Source of the DNA: Chrysemys picta bellii | Lineage: Eukaryota; Chordata; Testudines; Emydidae | DNA length: 64,000 nt | Direction of reading: 5' to 3' | NCBI RefSeq assembly: GCF_011386835.1 | Contig: NC_088796.1 | Coordinates: forward strand, 71,995,468 to 72,059,467 | Part shown: positions 33,997 through 45,119 of the stretch, piece by piece | Layout: each line of letters starts with the position of its first letter | Position numbering within the stretch: position 1 is the stretch's first letter | Translations under genes and position numbers: made by a program | The notes under the pieces: model-generated | Databases searched by the model: none | Seen by the model: only the letters and a program-made list of their open reading frames with translations | What the model was told of the DNA's origin: nothing

Positions 33997-35324
33997 ATCA
34001 ATAGGTACTCCAGCTCCAGAGGGAGCCTGGTGTCTAGCCAGCGTTCTCTGTTGGTACCCCTTAGAAGAGGAGATTGGGGTTCCTCCACGATTTGGAGGTC
34101 CACATGGGAGAGGAATCTAGTCAGCACGAGTGAACCTGGGCGGACCTCTACTATGACACTGAGTGGTACCAGGAGACAATATGGGATGAACAGTCTGTAC
34201 AGTCTTTGTGGCTGTGACCCCAAAAAGATGGTTCCACGACATTTGTCAAGGATGATTTCTCAGAGTCTTTGCTCCCGGAGGAGTCCTGGTGCTTGGAGGG
34301 CTCTGATTCTGGTACTGATGACAGTGCCATGGAAGGTTGCTTGCTCATTATGAGTTGAGGTGGAAGTCTTTTTAGGAGGTTCCAGTATCTCAGTACTAGG
34401 GCCAGTAGAAATCTCAGCAGTACCCACATCAGGACACAAAATCTCCTTGTTCCTTGACCTTGAAGATGACTTACCCATTCGTTTAGAGTCCTCTCTCCAG
34501 GGAATGGGTTTTATTTTTCTGAATACTTCAAAGTGTCCAAATCTACCCCAGGGTCTCTGCTTACCTAGGCCACAGAAGTCACCTGAGTGCCCTGAGTGGT
34601 TAAGGCCAATGTACAGAAGGGAGATTTGGATCCCACAGGTCTCAGGGTTCACTCCACGAGGAGGCGCTTTAGTTTATCTGCTCTTGAAAACAGAGCAGAC
34701 CTTGTACTTAGATGGGACATGGAACTCTGAGGCAACTGGAATGCCAATCGCTGAAGAGAAATGACATTTGGCAGATCTGGCAGGGTTTGAAACCAGGGGT
34801 CTTTGGCATAACTCACTCAGAAAAGGCTTCAGACAAACCAGGGCCAACAGCAAAGGAGGCCCTGACCGCAAGGAGGAGAAAACCACCCGGAAGCACAACC
34901 TTGTGCCAAACAACATAAAATGATTTTTAAAAAGTAAATAATTAAATAAATTTTAAAAATTGAAGAAAGCTGCAACGCTAATAAGCGGACACCACAAAGC
35001 TCCGTCTCAAGCCAAAGTCTGTTGAGAAGGAACCGGAGCAGCAGCAGGTCTACCTCTCCCTATACATATCCTCATGCCAGAGCACAAGGATACATATGGT
35101 GCAGATGTGGACCTGTGGACACTAACAAATCTCCAGTCAAGAGTGACAGGCTCACACACATCCTGATGCAGAGCACCCATTGGGCTAACAACTCAGAGAA
35201 GAACCCCAGAGTTCTTTGTGTACATTGTGGGGAACAAATCACTTCCTGAGTCTTGCAGGTGACTGGCTGATTCTAAATATTGTACAGATGGTGTATATAC
35301 CATTTCATCCACTCTGACTTCCCC

Positions 35325-35670
35325 TCTCGCAGAGTGTGGGGGACTCAGGGCCCTGCACCCCCGGCTTTCTGCGATTTACCATGACTTTTAGCCAGTTAGT
35401 AAAACAGAAGGTTTATTTAGACGACAGGAATACAGTCCAAGACAGGTTTTGCAGGCACAGACAACAGGACCCCCCCTCAGTTGGGTCCATCCTGGGGTCT
35501 CAGGGCACCCCAGCCCCTTGGGAGGTCAGAGCCCCGTCTGCCTTCCAGCCATTTCTCTTCAGGCAGCTCCTGAAACTCTCTCTTTAGTGACCCCTTCCAC
35601 AGCCTTTGTTCAGTTTTCCGGGCAAAGGTGTTACCTGGCCTCTAACCCCTTCCTGGGTACCCCCTTAAGC
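35325..35670. repeat. Unclassified reptilian interspersed repeat
   Basis: The stretch from 'ggggactcagggccctgcac' through 'ttttccgggcaaaggtgtta' and 'cctggcctctaaccccttcc' matches a repeat I recall as common in turtles, probably LTR-related. Its boundaries are uncertain, and the open frames are non-coding. Confidence 0.45.
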
Positions 35671-35889
35671 AGTACTCTGCAGAATATGACAGTTGAAGGT
35701 GATTCTCTACCGAATTTTGAAATCTCTTCCCTTGCTATCTTACACTTCTTTACATTGAATTTAATAAGCATCTGACCTTCCCATACTCATGGTTTAAGTA
35801 GGACATTCTGAATTTAGTTACTGTCCTCCTTTTGTAGAGATCCAATCTCCCTTTATATTTCTGCAACTATCACTTAGCTGCACTAGTTT

Positions 35890-36012
35890 ACTACTAGTTA
35901 TTTTATTATGGTAGCACCTTGTACCTCCTCCTGGGATCCGGGCTCACTGTGCTAGGCACTGTACAAACACATAGTAAGACACAGTTCCTGTCCTGAGGAA
36001 CTCAACATCTGA
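35890..36012 (-). mobile_element. MIR/L2-type tail fragment
   Basis: Reverse complement of the tail seen at 14400-14515: 'gtgctaggcactgtacaaac' followed by 'gacacagttcctgtcctgag'. A short diverged remnant. Confidence 0.65.
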
Positions 36013-36329
36013 ATAGATAAAACAGATAAAAGGAAGTATTATCAGTGCTTAATTTGTGCCAGGCTTCCCAGAAACAAGAACTCCATTAGCGGCTGTGCTT
36101 GGTCACTGGTTCTTCACAGATAATGCAGGAACACTCTTCCCCATCTCACCTCAGCCACCTAAGTTCCTTGTGACAACTTTTCAAAAGCTCCACCAGAAAC
36201 CTTCCTTACTGAGCAAGGACCAAGAACAGAGGGTTCATCATGCTTCCATTCTGAGAAAACAACTTGGATATGGTGCCAGTTCCTGGAAAGTTATGACAGT
36301 TTTCTATGGAATTAAAGAGACAAGAGACA

Positions 36330-36695
36330 AGCTTGGGTGCTTAAATTCATAACTTTGTTAGACACTAAAAATCATAAACTTAATAAAGACCGTGGATTTA
36401 TGGCTCATTGGAACAATTTGTAACCCATTAACCCACCTTTGTCCTAGAACTTTAGAAGTATTAACTACCCACTTCACCTTGGTCTCTTGTAATATGTTAA
36501 TTCTTGATGCTAAACAATCTGTTCCACCTTGTAATTAGCTGTGACACTGAGTACCTTTCACAGATCTGAAGAAGAGCTCTGTGTAAGCTCCAAAGCTTCA
36601 CCAACATAAGTTGGTCCAATAAAAGATATTACCTCACCCACCTTGTCTTTCTAATATTCTAGGGCCAACAAGGCTACAACAACCTGTAAACAAAT
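36330..36695 (+). mobile_element. Penelope-like repeat, second family
   Basis: The 3' part reads 'cagatctgaagaagagctct', 'ccaacataagttggtccaat', 'aaaagatattacctcaccca' and ends 'gggccaacaaggctacaaca'. This is a recurrent reptilian repeat distinct from the 2912/43705 family but with the same layout: hammerhead-like core, then a short conserved tail. The core is mutated (CAAA in place of GAAA at 36591-36594). Left boundary approximate. Confidence 0.6.
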
Positions 36696-36699
36696 ATGG

Positions 36700-37525
36700 A
36701 ATTATGGGAGTTGGACTTCTGCAACAATTCTGCTGAGTTGTCAAGAGGCCCTTTGAAATCTCCCAGAAGCCACTGCATCAGAGAGTTGTGTTGGGACAAG
36801 CATAGGTACAAAGAGGACAGTGCACCATCTACAGCAGAATACCAGGCAAGTAACGATATGGGGCATGTTACAGCCAAGGTAGCACAGCTCGTGTTCACAC
36901 ATAGCACACCAGTGGTGCTTACACCATATTCTTTAATTGGTTAATTTCTCTAATGTAGATGCAGTCTCTATTTATCTAGCATTTGATGCTTGCTTTCAGC
37001 ATTTTCCCCCTCTACCAATTATTGACAGTAGATGTAATAGCTCAGTCCTCTTAATAATAGTAAAAAAACCCAACAACCCAGCTCTTTAACACTTTGTACA
37101 GCACAGACATACACTTTACTGGAAAAATCTCAGCTCTCAAATCTTCTGGGGTATATTGTATATAAACATATCAGCTCGGTCAGAAAAACAATTCTCTAAA
37201 TAACATGGCCCTGGAAGTCCTTTTAGTTTAAGGAATGAGCCATCTGTAAACACAGAATTGGTTAATTTAATTTGAGATTAGCTGATTGTAAACCAAGCAG
37301 ATTTTTTGAAATGGAAACTCTTCTGCGCTGATTAAATGCCCTCTTCACTGAAATATTAATATGTTCATTTTAAAAAAAGTTATCTACAAAAATGCTATAT
37401 TTTTTTAGCGTTGTGAGCTAGGCTGCTCTAGCCATTTCACATTAGGGTGACTGCATTCAGAATCAGCAATAGTATATTAACATGCCATAGTGTATTTTAA
37501 CCCTTTTCATGACTCAGGTGATTTC
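36700..37525. other. Unassigned AT-rich sequence
   Basis: No repeat termini or coding signals recognised. Confidence 0.4.
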
Positions 37526-37533
37526 TGCGCTTA

Positions 37534-37787
37534 GGCTACATGTACACTTAAAACACTACAGCAGTACAGCTGCAGCTGTAGCACTTCAGCATAGACACTT
37601 ACTACAGCTGTAGGTAATCTACTTCTCCAAATGGCAGTAGCTAGGTCGATGGAATTCTTCCATCTGCCTAGTGCTGTCCACACTAGGGGTTAGGTCGACT
37701 TAACTACATCACTCAGAGGTGTGGATTTTTCACTTCTGAGAGACGTAGCTATGCTGATGTAAGCAACTTTGCAGAATAGACCAGGCC
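37534..37787. mobile_element. TTA-flanked MITE
   Basis: TTA lies on both sides (37531-37533 and 37788-37790). Ends 'ggctacatgtacac' and the complement 'ggcctggtctattc' are weak inverted repeats. Inner modules 'ctaggggttaggtcgactta' and 'agagacgtagctat' are shared with 51711-51955. Confidence 0.6.
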
Positions 37788-37834
37788 TTAGTCTAAAACC
37801 AAGACTACTGCTACCGGAGCAAATCTATCCCTTG

Positions 37835-38100
37835 GGACTTGTCTACAGTTAGATTTTATAGTGTTCTAACTTGCTGGCTCGGGGGGTGATTTTTCACCCC
37901 CCTTAGCACAGCAAGTCTGAGCTCTTTAAAGCGCTAGTGTAGACAGGCTCCGAGCTCTGGGAGTGGCACTCCCAGCGCTCAGAGGTAATCCCCTTGTGGA
38001 GGTGGATTACCAGGAATGCTGGGAGAGCTCTGCACTTCAAAGTGCTGCCGTGGGAGCGTTCCCGCAGCAGAGCTTTGAAGTTTCCCGTGTAGACATACCC
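37835..38100. mobile_element. Second MITE of the 'gtctaca' group
   Basis: Ends 'ggacttgtctaca' and the complement 'gggtatgtctacac' are inverted, flanked by TTG on both sides. The interior is nearly symmetric ('gagctctttaaagcgct', 'cagagctttgaag'). Confidence 0.6.
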
Positions 38101-38139
38101 TTGGTCAAACAGACCCAAACCACTAATTTATACCTGAGA

Positions 38140-38310
38140 CCAAAGCGTGAAGTTCCATCCCCCACACAGTGGTATTGGAACAATTTTTATAGTGGGGGTG
38201 TTGAAAGCCATTGAACAAAACTGTAAACCCTGTATGTGTTGAAAACCATTTCAAGCCGGTGGTGCTGCCGCCAGCACCCCTACTTCCAGCACCCCCACCC
38301 CCATGACAAA
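38140..38310. repeat. Unclassified reptilian repeat fragment
   Basis: 'ccattgaacaaaactgtaaa' and 'aaccatttcaagccggtggt' followed by C-rich 'cagcacccccacccc' match a repeat I recall from turtles. No termini found. Confidence 0.4.
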
Positions 38311-38799
38311 ACCCTAATGAGTTTGTTACACCTTTCTTTGTTTAAGGTAGTTTGGTTGTGCTCCAGGAAAGGTTCTACATTACAATGTTTTATCAGATTG
38401 AGCCAAAGATTAACAAATATAATAAAATAATTCCCTAGAAAGCTTCTGTAACAAGATTAATTTGGTTCCCTAGAGGATTTTCCTTAAATAGAGTCTCTCT
38501 AAATTAAAGAACTATAAACAGAGGAATTGTAATGGACAATGAAAGATCTTCCCAAAATACACATATATTCCTTTCTATTGTAGTTTCAGAGTCTCATTTT
38601 CATTCAAGCGTGTGCATGTATATGCACCGTATATTATATCCGCATACAATGCAATAAGAGAGCAATTTATAGCCCAAGATATTAGTTTATTTCTATCTGA
38701 TTTTGGTTATAGCATTACACTTACAAATATTCTGGTGCTTCCAACTATTATATCCAATATCGCCTTTCTCTATATGACATCTGTCACAAGCTGGTCCAA

Positions 38800-39270
38800 T
38801 TCCACTATCTGAAGAGACATCAGTCTGTTGTGAAAGGATCCAGCCACTGAATCCTATGCTCTGCTGGCTCCCTGGGTCTGGTTAGTGACTTCTCGCTGTC
38901 CCTAGCTCTGGGTCACTCCCCAGGTGCAGACCTTATGTCTGACACCCCTCTTGGCCACTGGACCTCACAGTCCAACTGCCTAGACCCTGAAACCAGTGCT
39001 TCAACCCTCCCAAGCTCCCTACTTGCTTAGAAACATTCCCCCAGAGTCCAACTCACTGTGGGAGCTTTGGTGTCTCTAGTTACACCCTTCAGGGGCCAGG
39101 AGGCAGTAAACCAAGAACATACAGATTTAGCAAATACATTTCTTAAAACACACACAATTCTAAAAAATGTACAAGAGATACAGATGTATGGAAAACAAAC
39201 TCCTGAATGTAAGCCCCTTCATTTTAATCTCACCCCATTTTGTGAATCCCTGGTGCAAGTCCTTTAAGCA
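38800..39270. repeat. Possible LTR-like repeat fragment
   Basis: Mixed C-rich then AT-rich sequence with an LTR-like feel ('ccagtgcttcaaccctccca', 'aagccccttcattttaatct'). I cannot assign a family or exact ends. Confidence 0.3.
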
Positions 39271-39273
39271 GGG

Positions 39274-39555
39274 TTGTCAACTCTCACAGTATTCATTGCT
39301 TTTCCGAAAGCCCCAGCTCCTTGTGTCCTGTGATTAGGTAAGAAACTCAGCACACACACAAAAAAAAGTTTCCAGCCATCATGATTTTGGAGAAAAGCTT
39401 GAAAATGCGACACCCATGCCCCACAAATGCTATAACCCCAGAAAAAAAAATCTAAAACTCCTTGGCTTAGAAATCATGAGGTTTTTTTTTTTATTTCATG
39501 ATTTTGTGGTGCCTAACGTATGATTTTTTCAATGTTTAGGGTTGGCAATTCTGTT
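39274..39555. mobile_element. hAT-like MITE
   Basis: Starts 'cagggttgtcaactctcaca' and ends 'agggttggcaattctg'. The interior has 'atcatgattttggagaaaag' and T-rich tracts. A relative without clear ends lies at 51140-51410. Confidence 0.45.
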
Positions 39556-40787
39556 TAAGGAGGTAAGGCCCATCCTGCCTCTACTCCTCCATCTGGGTTT
39601 TCTGGTCCTGGCAATGAAATAATGCCCCCCTCCGGGAAGTTGGAGAAGCCCACCTTCTCCAACAGCTTCTGCCTCGCTGGGTCAAGTGGTCAGCTGAAGA
39701 AACTGCAGGTCTTCCAGTCACCTGTTCAGGCTGGAGAAGATTCCAGTTTCGCAGCAGGTCTCTGTGATGAGATAGTCCATTCAAAGGCAAAGGCCTTGCA
39801 AGTAGCAACCCATCTGTTTCACCTGGGAAGGGCCATTCAATGCTGATGGTCCTTGATTGCTTTGTCACAGTTCTTGAGACATAGCTTCCCTGTGTGTCCA
39901 GTTATTGCTACAAAATGGATGACTTACCCCATAATGACAGTTACCAAGTACAAGCAGCATTCATAATACCAAATGAATTCACAGTTGGACACAGACATAC
40001 TCCCCCAAACTGTCAAAACATTGTCAACATTTTTTTTTTCATTTTTACAGTTGGATCATGTAGTATGGACCAATGTTACATGTTGCACTAATGGTGATTC
40101 TTATTTTAAAGGAAATCTTTTGCTGTCTGTCCATTTAACTCAATCGCTTCCCGGATTCCCAGAATTATTTCCTTTAAAATCTTTTAACAAAACACTTCTA
40201 GTGAATAAGAGCAAATGTATCTGCCCATTTCCTGTGAGGCCATCAGTGCTTTGTCCAATCTAAATCAATTTAAACCAGCATCATAATCTGTCCAAATCTG
40301 CCCTGAAAAGGTTATGTTAAACATAAAAACCATACGTATCTATTTGATTCTATTTTATTTTTCCATAAGCAGCTAACATCAACAAGAATTTTATGTAACA
40401 CTGATGTCAGGCAACTGTATATGCGTTTATGTAGAATGTATGTTGCCATGATGAATATTAACCCCTCAACACTAACACACAAGCAAATATGAAAACACAT
40501 CAAGAGTAAACAGAGTGGCTATTAATAGTACTAGTGCTTATGTAGCCATTTTATTTTGCAAATATTAATTCAGGCCAAAATGTTCAGAACCCCAAATTAA
40601 TGGCCAGTATGCCAGTTGTTGGATGCCCAACCTGAGACACTTCAAGTACCTTCAGCTCCCATTGACTTCAGCTGAAGTTGTGAGCGCTCAGCACTTCTGA
40701 GAATCAACCCTAAGATGTCAAGTTAGGCACTCAAACTGAGGCACTCATAATCAGTAGGCAGTTTTGAAAAAGTTGACCTAAATGACT

Positions 40788-40895
40788 AGCTCAAGGCCCC
40801 AGCGTAAGCCATTGTCAGACCTGGGATTAGAACTCAGGAGTTCCTGGCTTCTATCTGGTGCTAGTTAGCTAGACCATGGTGCCTCCTTTTTCAAT
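40788..40895 (-). mobile_element. MIR-like SINE fragment
   Basis: On the minus strand it reads 'ctcctgagttctaatcccag' then 'gtctgacaatggct', an MIR-type B-box and core. Short and diverged. Confidence 0.5.
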
Positions 40896-41102
40896 AAATG
40901 TGTGCTTACATTTCATGACAGCAGCATTTACTGTTATATTAAATCAGCAGTTCTCAAATTGTGGTCCATTGTGAAGTGGCTAATTCTGGCTCTATTTGTT
41001 TCCAATTGTTAAAGATTGTTTCCTACTCTATATGGACTTCTTCTCACACTGTTCAGCAATGCTCTTTCAATTGAGTTACCAGAACTCAGTTTAACAAGGA
41101 AG

Positions 41103-41220
41103 TAGGGTGACCAGATAGCAAATGTGAAAAATAAGGACACTTCTTTTTTTCCGGTGAGGGGGATGGGTATAATTGCATATATAAGACAAAGCTCCTAATA
41201 TTGGGATGTCTTGAAGGAAG
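41103..41220. mobile_element. hAT-like repeat fragment
   Basis: Begins 'tagggtgaccagatagcaaa', the start of a hAT-type repeat I recall from turtles. The matching right terminus is missing. Confidence 0.5.
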
Positions 41221-41224
41221 GCAC

Positions 41225-43075
41225 CATTTCCATCCGGTTCCACTCATGTAACTAACTGGCAGAGTCCTGAGTGAAGAGTCTTTGTTTCCCTGGCCAGTGC
41301 CAAAGCCAACCATTTCAAATACATTGTGCAGAGGGCCAGTAGAAAACTGAAGGAGGTCTGATCATTGGTCAGAGACTGGGTTAGTGAGCAGCTACTCACG
41401 CCCCAGACTGGCTCCTGAGGAAGCTATGCTGGAACTAGGTTTCCATTCATATGTTTGGAAAACAAACATTTCCATGTAAGGAAGTGATTTCATTTCAAAT
41501 AGCCAGAAGAGTGGCACAGAATGATTTAAAGAAGGTATCTTTACCTTTGGAAAGAAAAGTGCTTTTATGGTATTCGTTTGTTTTATTCTCAGTTTGTCAT
41601 TAAAATTATAAGCTACTTTCTGCAGAGCACATTAGGAATCCAGTCTCCTAGCAACACCCCTCCCACAGTTAACAAGAAGGCAAGACAGTATTAATTCCCT
41701 CTGAGTGTTAGGAGATTCTGTTCACGATACAGATCGTGCTGTACGTTTACCATGGGAAGCAGAGCTTGAAAGAAGCTGTCCCTTGTTGAATAGATACCAC
41801 ATCAAAAATTCTCTCAGTGACTAAGACAAATTCCAACCTTGTCCTAAAAATAGACTTGGGAAACTGATGTCCTTTTTTCCTCCCCCAGAGGATTCCATGC
41901 ACAGAGTTCTGTGAAGAAAATGTGTATTTAATATACACAAGCCCCCACTACCGTAACATTGATTTAAAAGAAAGGGTTTCTTTTAAACAGCATGTTCCTT
42001 TTCTAATACACCACCATGATTTACTGGCTGACATACACAACCATACAACAATTCTATTAATAGAGTCTGGACCCTCATGAAAAACTCTGCAGCCAGCTCT
42101 TTTCAAAAATAATTGTCTGACTCAGACAGCACAGTCTTTTAATGATTGTTTGTCTTTTAATATCTAGGCAAAATGGACCCCCCCATATTTATGCCACAAT
42201 CTGCTTGAGGATATGTGATATTCAATCACTAAGGCCTAAATTCAGCCCTCAGATACATGACTCCAATTTGAAGGCAGAACTTGCCCTTAGTCTAGGACAG
42301 TAGCAGGTATTATGTGGTCAGGTTTGCAGGGCTTTTTAAAATCTTACCTACATTTCTCCATCCATTTCAGAAAGCAAAATAACATGGTAGGGCAGTTCTC
42401 CAATTGTCTGTTGACCACTTGTGGTCTGGGGATCATATCCAAGCCATTCATTGAGCTACTTCTGTCACATTGATGAAATCTCTGTCAGTGTTCAGGCTGT
42501 AATGACTCCAGTAGTTGTAGCCCCATCCAGGATGCTTTTAGGATTTCCAAAGGCTTGTTTAATGAGATAAATTAAAGAAACAAGCACCTCTACACACTGC
42601 GCCGGCTTCGTGCCTTGTTTCATTGGGGGCTTTTTAGTGTGAATCCAACTATGATCAAATTTGAAGAGAGCATCAAAACTGGAAGAGCAGACAACACTCC
42701 GGAAGCCAAAACCAAACTGCAAAGTGATCTGGAGAGATTAGACCAGAAGGAACTGCAAGCAACATGAGGAGATTTGGTACTAATAAGTATATAGATCTAT
42801 ATAACTACCACAGCGGGGGCAGACAACATAACCAAGCAAGTGTATTCATTACAATAAAACAAGTGCAATTTAACCTTGTCTCCTTTATGCTACCTACTAA
42901 CACTATTTCATGTAAGTAAATACCACAATAACTACACTGCTGGGAGAGGAGGCGAGCCATAAGATGATGCAGTCTCATCATATAGTGATAACATTCTTTT
43001 CATTCTACTAGTATCTCTGGAGGATGTTAAACAGAAGCTACTAAAGTTAGGCATTTTTAAAATCTGTTTTAAAAT
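41225..43075. other. Unassigned AT-rich sequence
   Basis: A possible CR1 scrap lies at about 42715-42755 ('aactgcaaagtgatctggag'). Otherwise nothing recognised. Confidence 0.4.
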
Positions 43076-43079
43076 AGCT

Positions 43080-43704
43080 GACTGTGGAGCTTAATGGACT
43101 GCTAATGTTGATTTTCAATAAGTTTTAGAGCACTGGGCAAGTTCCAGAAGACAGGAAGAAAACTAATGTGCCAATTTTTAAAAAGGGTGGATGGGGTGAC
43201 CCAGGTAATTATAGGTCTGTCAGCCTGACATCAATCCCAGGCAAGATAATAGAGCAGCTGTTATGGGACTGTGTTAATAAAGAATTAAAGGAGGGTAATG
43301 TAATTATTGCAAATCAGCATAGGTTTATGGAAAATAGATCCTGCCAAACTAACTTGATATCTTTTTTATGAGATTACAAGTTTGGTTGAGAAAGGAAATA
43401 GTGTTGGTGTAATATACTTAGACTTCCCTAAGGCATTTGATTTGGTACTGCACAATATTTTGATTAAAAAAATTAGAGTGATATAAAATTAACATGGCAC
43501 ACATTGAATGGATTAAAAACTAGCTAACTGATAAATCTCAAAATGTATTTGTAAATGGGGAATTGTCATCAAGCTGGTGTTTTTCCAGTGGGATCCCACA
43601 GGGATCAGTTCTTCGCCCTACGCTATTTAACATTTTTATCAATGACCTGGAAGAAAACATAAAATCACTGATAAGGTTTGAAGAGGACACCAAAATTGGA
43701 GGAG
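43080..43704 (+). mobile_element. CR1 LINE fragment cut by a Penelope palindrome
   Basis: Reverse-transcriptase readings in broken frames: 'PIFKKGGWGDPGNY', 'VSLTSIPGKIIEQLL', 'NQHRFMENRSCQTNLISF', motif A-like 'GVIYLDFPKAFDLV' and motif B-like 'GIPQGSVLRPTLFNI'. The YADD-region equivalent is degraded ('FEEDTKIGGA') and stops at 43704, where Penelope-derived sequence begins. A strongly decayed copy. Confidence 0.88.
43168..43371 (+). pseudogene. CR1 reverse transcriptase piece
   Basis: A 67-codon open piece covering the motif 0-2 region of CR1 reverse transcriptase ('PIFKKGGWGDPGNYRSVSLT'). It ends with a frameshift just before the motif A region at about 43410. Non-functional. Confidence 0.85.
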
Positions 43705-43772
43705 CTACAGCCCACTTCATCAGATGCATAGATCTGCATAGATATGGCAACTTCCACCTTTTCATGTTCTCT

Positions 43773-43797
43773 GTATATGTATATATATATATATATC
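43773..43797. repeat. (TA)n / (GTATA)n tract
   Basis: A short alternating 'tatatatatatatatat' tract between the two arms of the Penelope-derived inverted pair. Confidence 0.8.
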
Positions 43798-43825
43798 TTC
43801 TTACTATATGTTCCATTCTATGCAT

Positions 43826-43863
43826 CTGATGAAGTGGGCTGTAGCCCACGAAAGCTTATGCTC
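43826..43863 (+). ncRNA. Hammerhead ribozyme-like core
   Basis: CTGATGA (43826-43832) is the exact conserved hammerhead box, followed by one extra A. A six-pair stem (43834-43839 with 43844-43849) carries a TGTA loop, then GAAA (43850-43853). A minimal stem III (A43853-T43862, G-C, C-G, loop TTAT) is followed by C43863, the predicted cleavage position. Stem I is not evident from the flanks, and the extra A may impair folding. It is a hammerhead-like motif, not shown to be active. Hammerheads are known in Penelope-like retroelements. Confidence 0.55.
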
Positions 43864-44286
43864 AAATAAATTGGTTCGTCTCTAAGGTGCCACTAGAAAT
43901 ACAGGGTAAGATGGAGCTCTTGTATCTCAAGTGGCACTGACATTCAATAGTGACATACATAACTATTGGCTTTATTGATCATGTCTGCACTGTACGAGTA
44001 TCTATATGACTACGCTCATGAACACCTGCTCCAGCATGCTTTGAACTCACTAAAATCTGGGAAGCTTTCTTTGGGGGTCGGGGGAAATGACTCTTAGTTG
44101 GTACTTTGAAATTCTTCTCAGAATCCCAGAGTAGCTGTCCCCAGATAATACTAAATAAAGTGAAGAAAAAGTATTCTTAATGATAAATTACCCAGTTGTT
44201 TGTTCCTTCAAACCAAATTCCACATGACTGATTGACTGGACAGGGAAGGTTGAGTATAATATATACTGGATTTGAAGGGCAGTTAG

Positions 44287-45117
44287 TTAAGAACATAAGA
44301 ATGGCTATACTGGGTCAGACCAAAGGTCCATCAAGCCCAGTCTCCTGTTCTGTGGCAGTGGCCAATGGCAGGTGCCCCAAAGGGAATGAACAGGTTATCA
44401 TCAAGTGATCCATGCCTTGTCACCCAATTCCAGCTTCTGGCAAACAGAGGCTAGGGACACCATTACTGCCCATCCTGGCTAATAGCCATTGATGGACCTA
44501 TCTTCCATGAATCTATCTAGCTCCATTTTGAACCCCATTACAGTATTGGCCTTCACAACACCCTCCAGAGTTCCAGAGGTTGACAGTGCGTTGCATGAAA
44601 AAATACTTTCTTGTGTTTGTTTTAAACTTGCTATCTATTAATTTCATTTGGTGGCCTCTTGTTCTTGTATTATGAGAAGGAGTAAATAACACTTCCTTAT
44701 TTACTTTCTCTATACCACTCAAGATTTTATAGACCTCTATCATATCCCCCCTTAGTCATCTCTTTTCCAAGCTGAAAAGTCCCAGTTTTATTAATCTCTC
44801 CTCATATGGCAGCCGTTCCATACCCCTAATAATTTTTGTTGCCCTTTTCTGAACCTTTTCCAATTCCAATATATCTTTTATGAGATGTGGTGACCAGATC
44901 TGCACGCAGTATTCAAGGTGTGGGAGTACCATGGATTTATATAGAGGCAATATGATATTTTCTATCTCATTATCTATCCCTTTCTTGATGATTCCCAACA
45001 TTCTGTTCACTTTTTTGACTGCTGCTGCACATTGAGTGGATGTTTTCAGAGAAGTATCCACAATGACTCCAAGATCTCTTTCTTGAGTGGTAACAGCTAA
45101 TTTAGACCCCGTCATTA
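44287..45117 (-). mobile_element. CR1-group LINE 3' half, reverse orientation
   Basis: The same family as 15800-17887 on the opposite strand. It carries the 3' tail ('gaatggctatactgggtcag' in the window orientation) and the C-terminal ORF2 region. Minus-strand readings include 'LGVIVDTSLKTSTQCAAAVK', 'LPLYKSMVLPHLEYCVQIWS' and '[17 protein letters not shown]'. It is 5'-truncated near 45117. Confidence 0.92.
44756..45115 (-). pseudogene. CR1-group ORF2 C-terminal region
   Basis: A 119-codon open stretch equivalent to 17064-17420 of the plus-strand copy. It covers the thumb and C-terminal part of ORF2, including '[20 protein letters not shown]'. The downstream part continues shifted at 44513-44743. 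Non-functional. Confidence 0.9.
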
Positions 45118-45119
45118 TA

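Larger units (their letters stand above)
31025..35240 (-). mobile_element. DIRS-type retroelement, decayed
   Basis: The minus strand reads through all the domains of a DIRS element: a gag-like region (about 34900-32530), reverse transcriptase (about 32400-31900), RNase H (about 31660-31330) and the N-terminal part of a tyrosine recombinase (about 31220-31025). DIRS elements integrate with the recombinase rather than an integrase. Many stops and frameshifts show it is dead. The recombinase catalytic part is missing where the GC-rich block begins. Two MITEs are nested in it (31659-31890 and 33879-33996). Confidence 0.85.
43705..43895. mobile_element. Penelope-derived inverted pair with hammerhead-like motif
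   Basis: 43705-43731 and 43818-43844 are perfect 27-bp inverted copies. Each contains the sequence 'ctgatgaagtgggctgtag'. The right copy continues through 'gcccacgaaagcttatgctc' and the family tail 'ggttcgtctctaaggtgcca', ending near 43895. A (TA)n tract lies between. It sits inside the CR1 fragment. Confidence 0.75.
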
